Of a stretch of DNA of 17,107 bases, positions 16,842 through 17,107 are shown piece after piece (the stretch's first letter is position 1; each line of letters opens with the position of its first letter). This DNA comes from Pseudomonadota bacterium. GTDB taxonomy: Bacteria; Pseudomonadota; Alphaproteobacteria; Reyranellales; Reyranellaceae. Made by a program: the position numbers and the translations under genes. The stretch lies in the NCBI GenBank assembly GCA_023436825.1, contig JAEZHS010000432.1, forward strand, positions 1 through 17,107, read 5' to 3'. Below the pieces are notes generated by a model, which was given only the letters and a program-made list of their open reading frames with translations, had not been told where the DNA came from and did not search any database.

Positions 16842-17025
16842 GTGATATCGGCCCTGTGGAGCGTTCGTGAGTTTCCGATCAAACCAAGATCTGGAGGTGG
16901 GGCTGACTGGGAGCGCCCATACCTGGGACCGATTCAACTCCTTGCGGTTTGGAGCAGTGGATGGACAATAGATTTGGTAGCTAACCGCTTCAGATTCCTT
17001 GTGGATTCTTGCTCTTCCGCATTGC

Positions 17026-17067
17026 TTCCCTGGATTTCCCATGGTATCCCATGACATCCCGTCAACA
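17026..17067 (-). promoter_or_regulatory. Four 10-bp-phased repeats resembling MraZ boxes (on the minus strand)
   Basis: TCCC occurs at 17027, 17037, 17047 and 17057, exactly ten bases apart; read on the minus strand this is GGGA-N6 repeated four times, with two copies being ATGGGA. MraZ of Enterobacteria binds TGGG-type boxes with the same 10-bp period, usually three or four copies near its own start. The orientation here is opposite to a gene reading rightwards. At the edge, the plus strand shows GGGG runs at 17093 and 17103, also ten apart, which may begin a second set. Confidence 0.45.
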
Positions 17068-17107
17068 GCCCGGGGCGTGGGGCACCGGTCGCGGGGAGTG
17101 CAGGGGG

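Larger units (their letters stand above)
16698..17107. other. 410-base stretch without a recognisable gene, AT-rich in part
   Basis: No open frame here resembles a known protein; the longest (111 codons plus strand, 76 minus) lack ribosome-binding sites and have uneven codon use. The part from about 16765 to 16850 is far richer in A and T than the rest of the window and contains a good promoter-like pair. From 17027 the sequence holds four phased TCCC repeats and, at the very edge, runs of G. No intrinsic terminator for rnpB is evident. I read it as a long upstream region of a gene cluster beginning past the right edge, most likely mraZ. Confidence 0.55.

Noticed and set aside
16719..17054. 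111-codon plus-strand and 76-codon minus-strand frames at the right end
   Set aside because: No ribosome-binding site, no similarity I recognise, and the region looks regulatory.
16698..17107. Insertion-sequence remnant
   Set aside because: The AT-rich block suggested transfer, but I see no terminal inverted repeats, target duplication or transposase fragment.

Overview
This is a GC-rich chromosomal window whose gene content points to an Alphaproteobacterium. The clues are a class A RNase P RNA directly downstream of a DjlA-like/amidase pair, a YcjX-YcjF pair, NfeD plus a slipin, and several starts with a -10-like hexamer 5-8 nt before the ATG. A Reyranella- or Rhodospirillales-like host is a guess from overall flavour and cannot be settled here. 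There are 17 protein-coding genes (the first cut by the left edge) and one RNA gene. I see no phage, insertion sequence, CRISPR array or tRNA. Most of the window is ordinary housekeeping and accessory metabolism; the less explained material lies in the gene junctions and in the last 400 bases.

Left part (1-4616). A glyoxalase II-like hydrolase gene (minus) diverges from an Rrf2-type regulator that overlaps a SAM methyltransferase gene. Two inverted repeats lie in or beside the short divergent gap. Then come a TerB-fold protein (minus) and, divergent from it, ycjX and ycjF, a membrane-stress NTPase/membrane-protein pair.

Middle (4617-8697). A convergent aspartyl/asparaginyl beta-hydroxylase gene is followed, on the plus strand, by a RimJ-type acetyltransferase, an intradiol ring-cleavage dioxygenase, and the ATPase and permease of a NitT/TauT-type ABC importer. 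No periplasmic binding protein is present. The dioxygenase-ATPase junction holds a three-copy 12-base repeat that creates a seven-codon minicistron.

Right part (8698-17107). On the minus strand are two sets: nfeD followed by a slipin gene (a membrane serine protease with its SPFH partner), and uvrB followed by a secreted alpha/beta hydrolase. Divergent from uvrB are a TSUP exporter, a TerB+J-domain co-chaperone and an AmpD-type amidase, the last two almost touching. The amidase stop codon lies inside the -10 of a good promoter for rnpB. The last 400 bases carry no recognisable gene. They include an AT-rich promoter-like block and four 10-bp-phased TCCC repeats (GGGA on the other strand) that resemble MraZ boxes, so the division/cell-wall cluster (mraZ first) may start just past the right edge.

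A loose theme is envelope maintenance: YcjX/YcjF, two TerB proteins, NfeD/slipin, a DjlA-like co-chaperone and a peptidoglycan amidase. No single new system is demonstrated.
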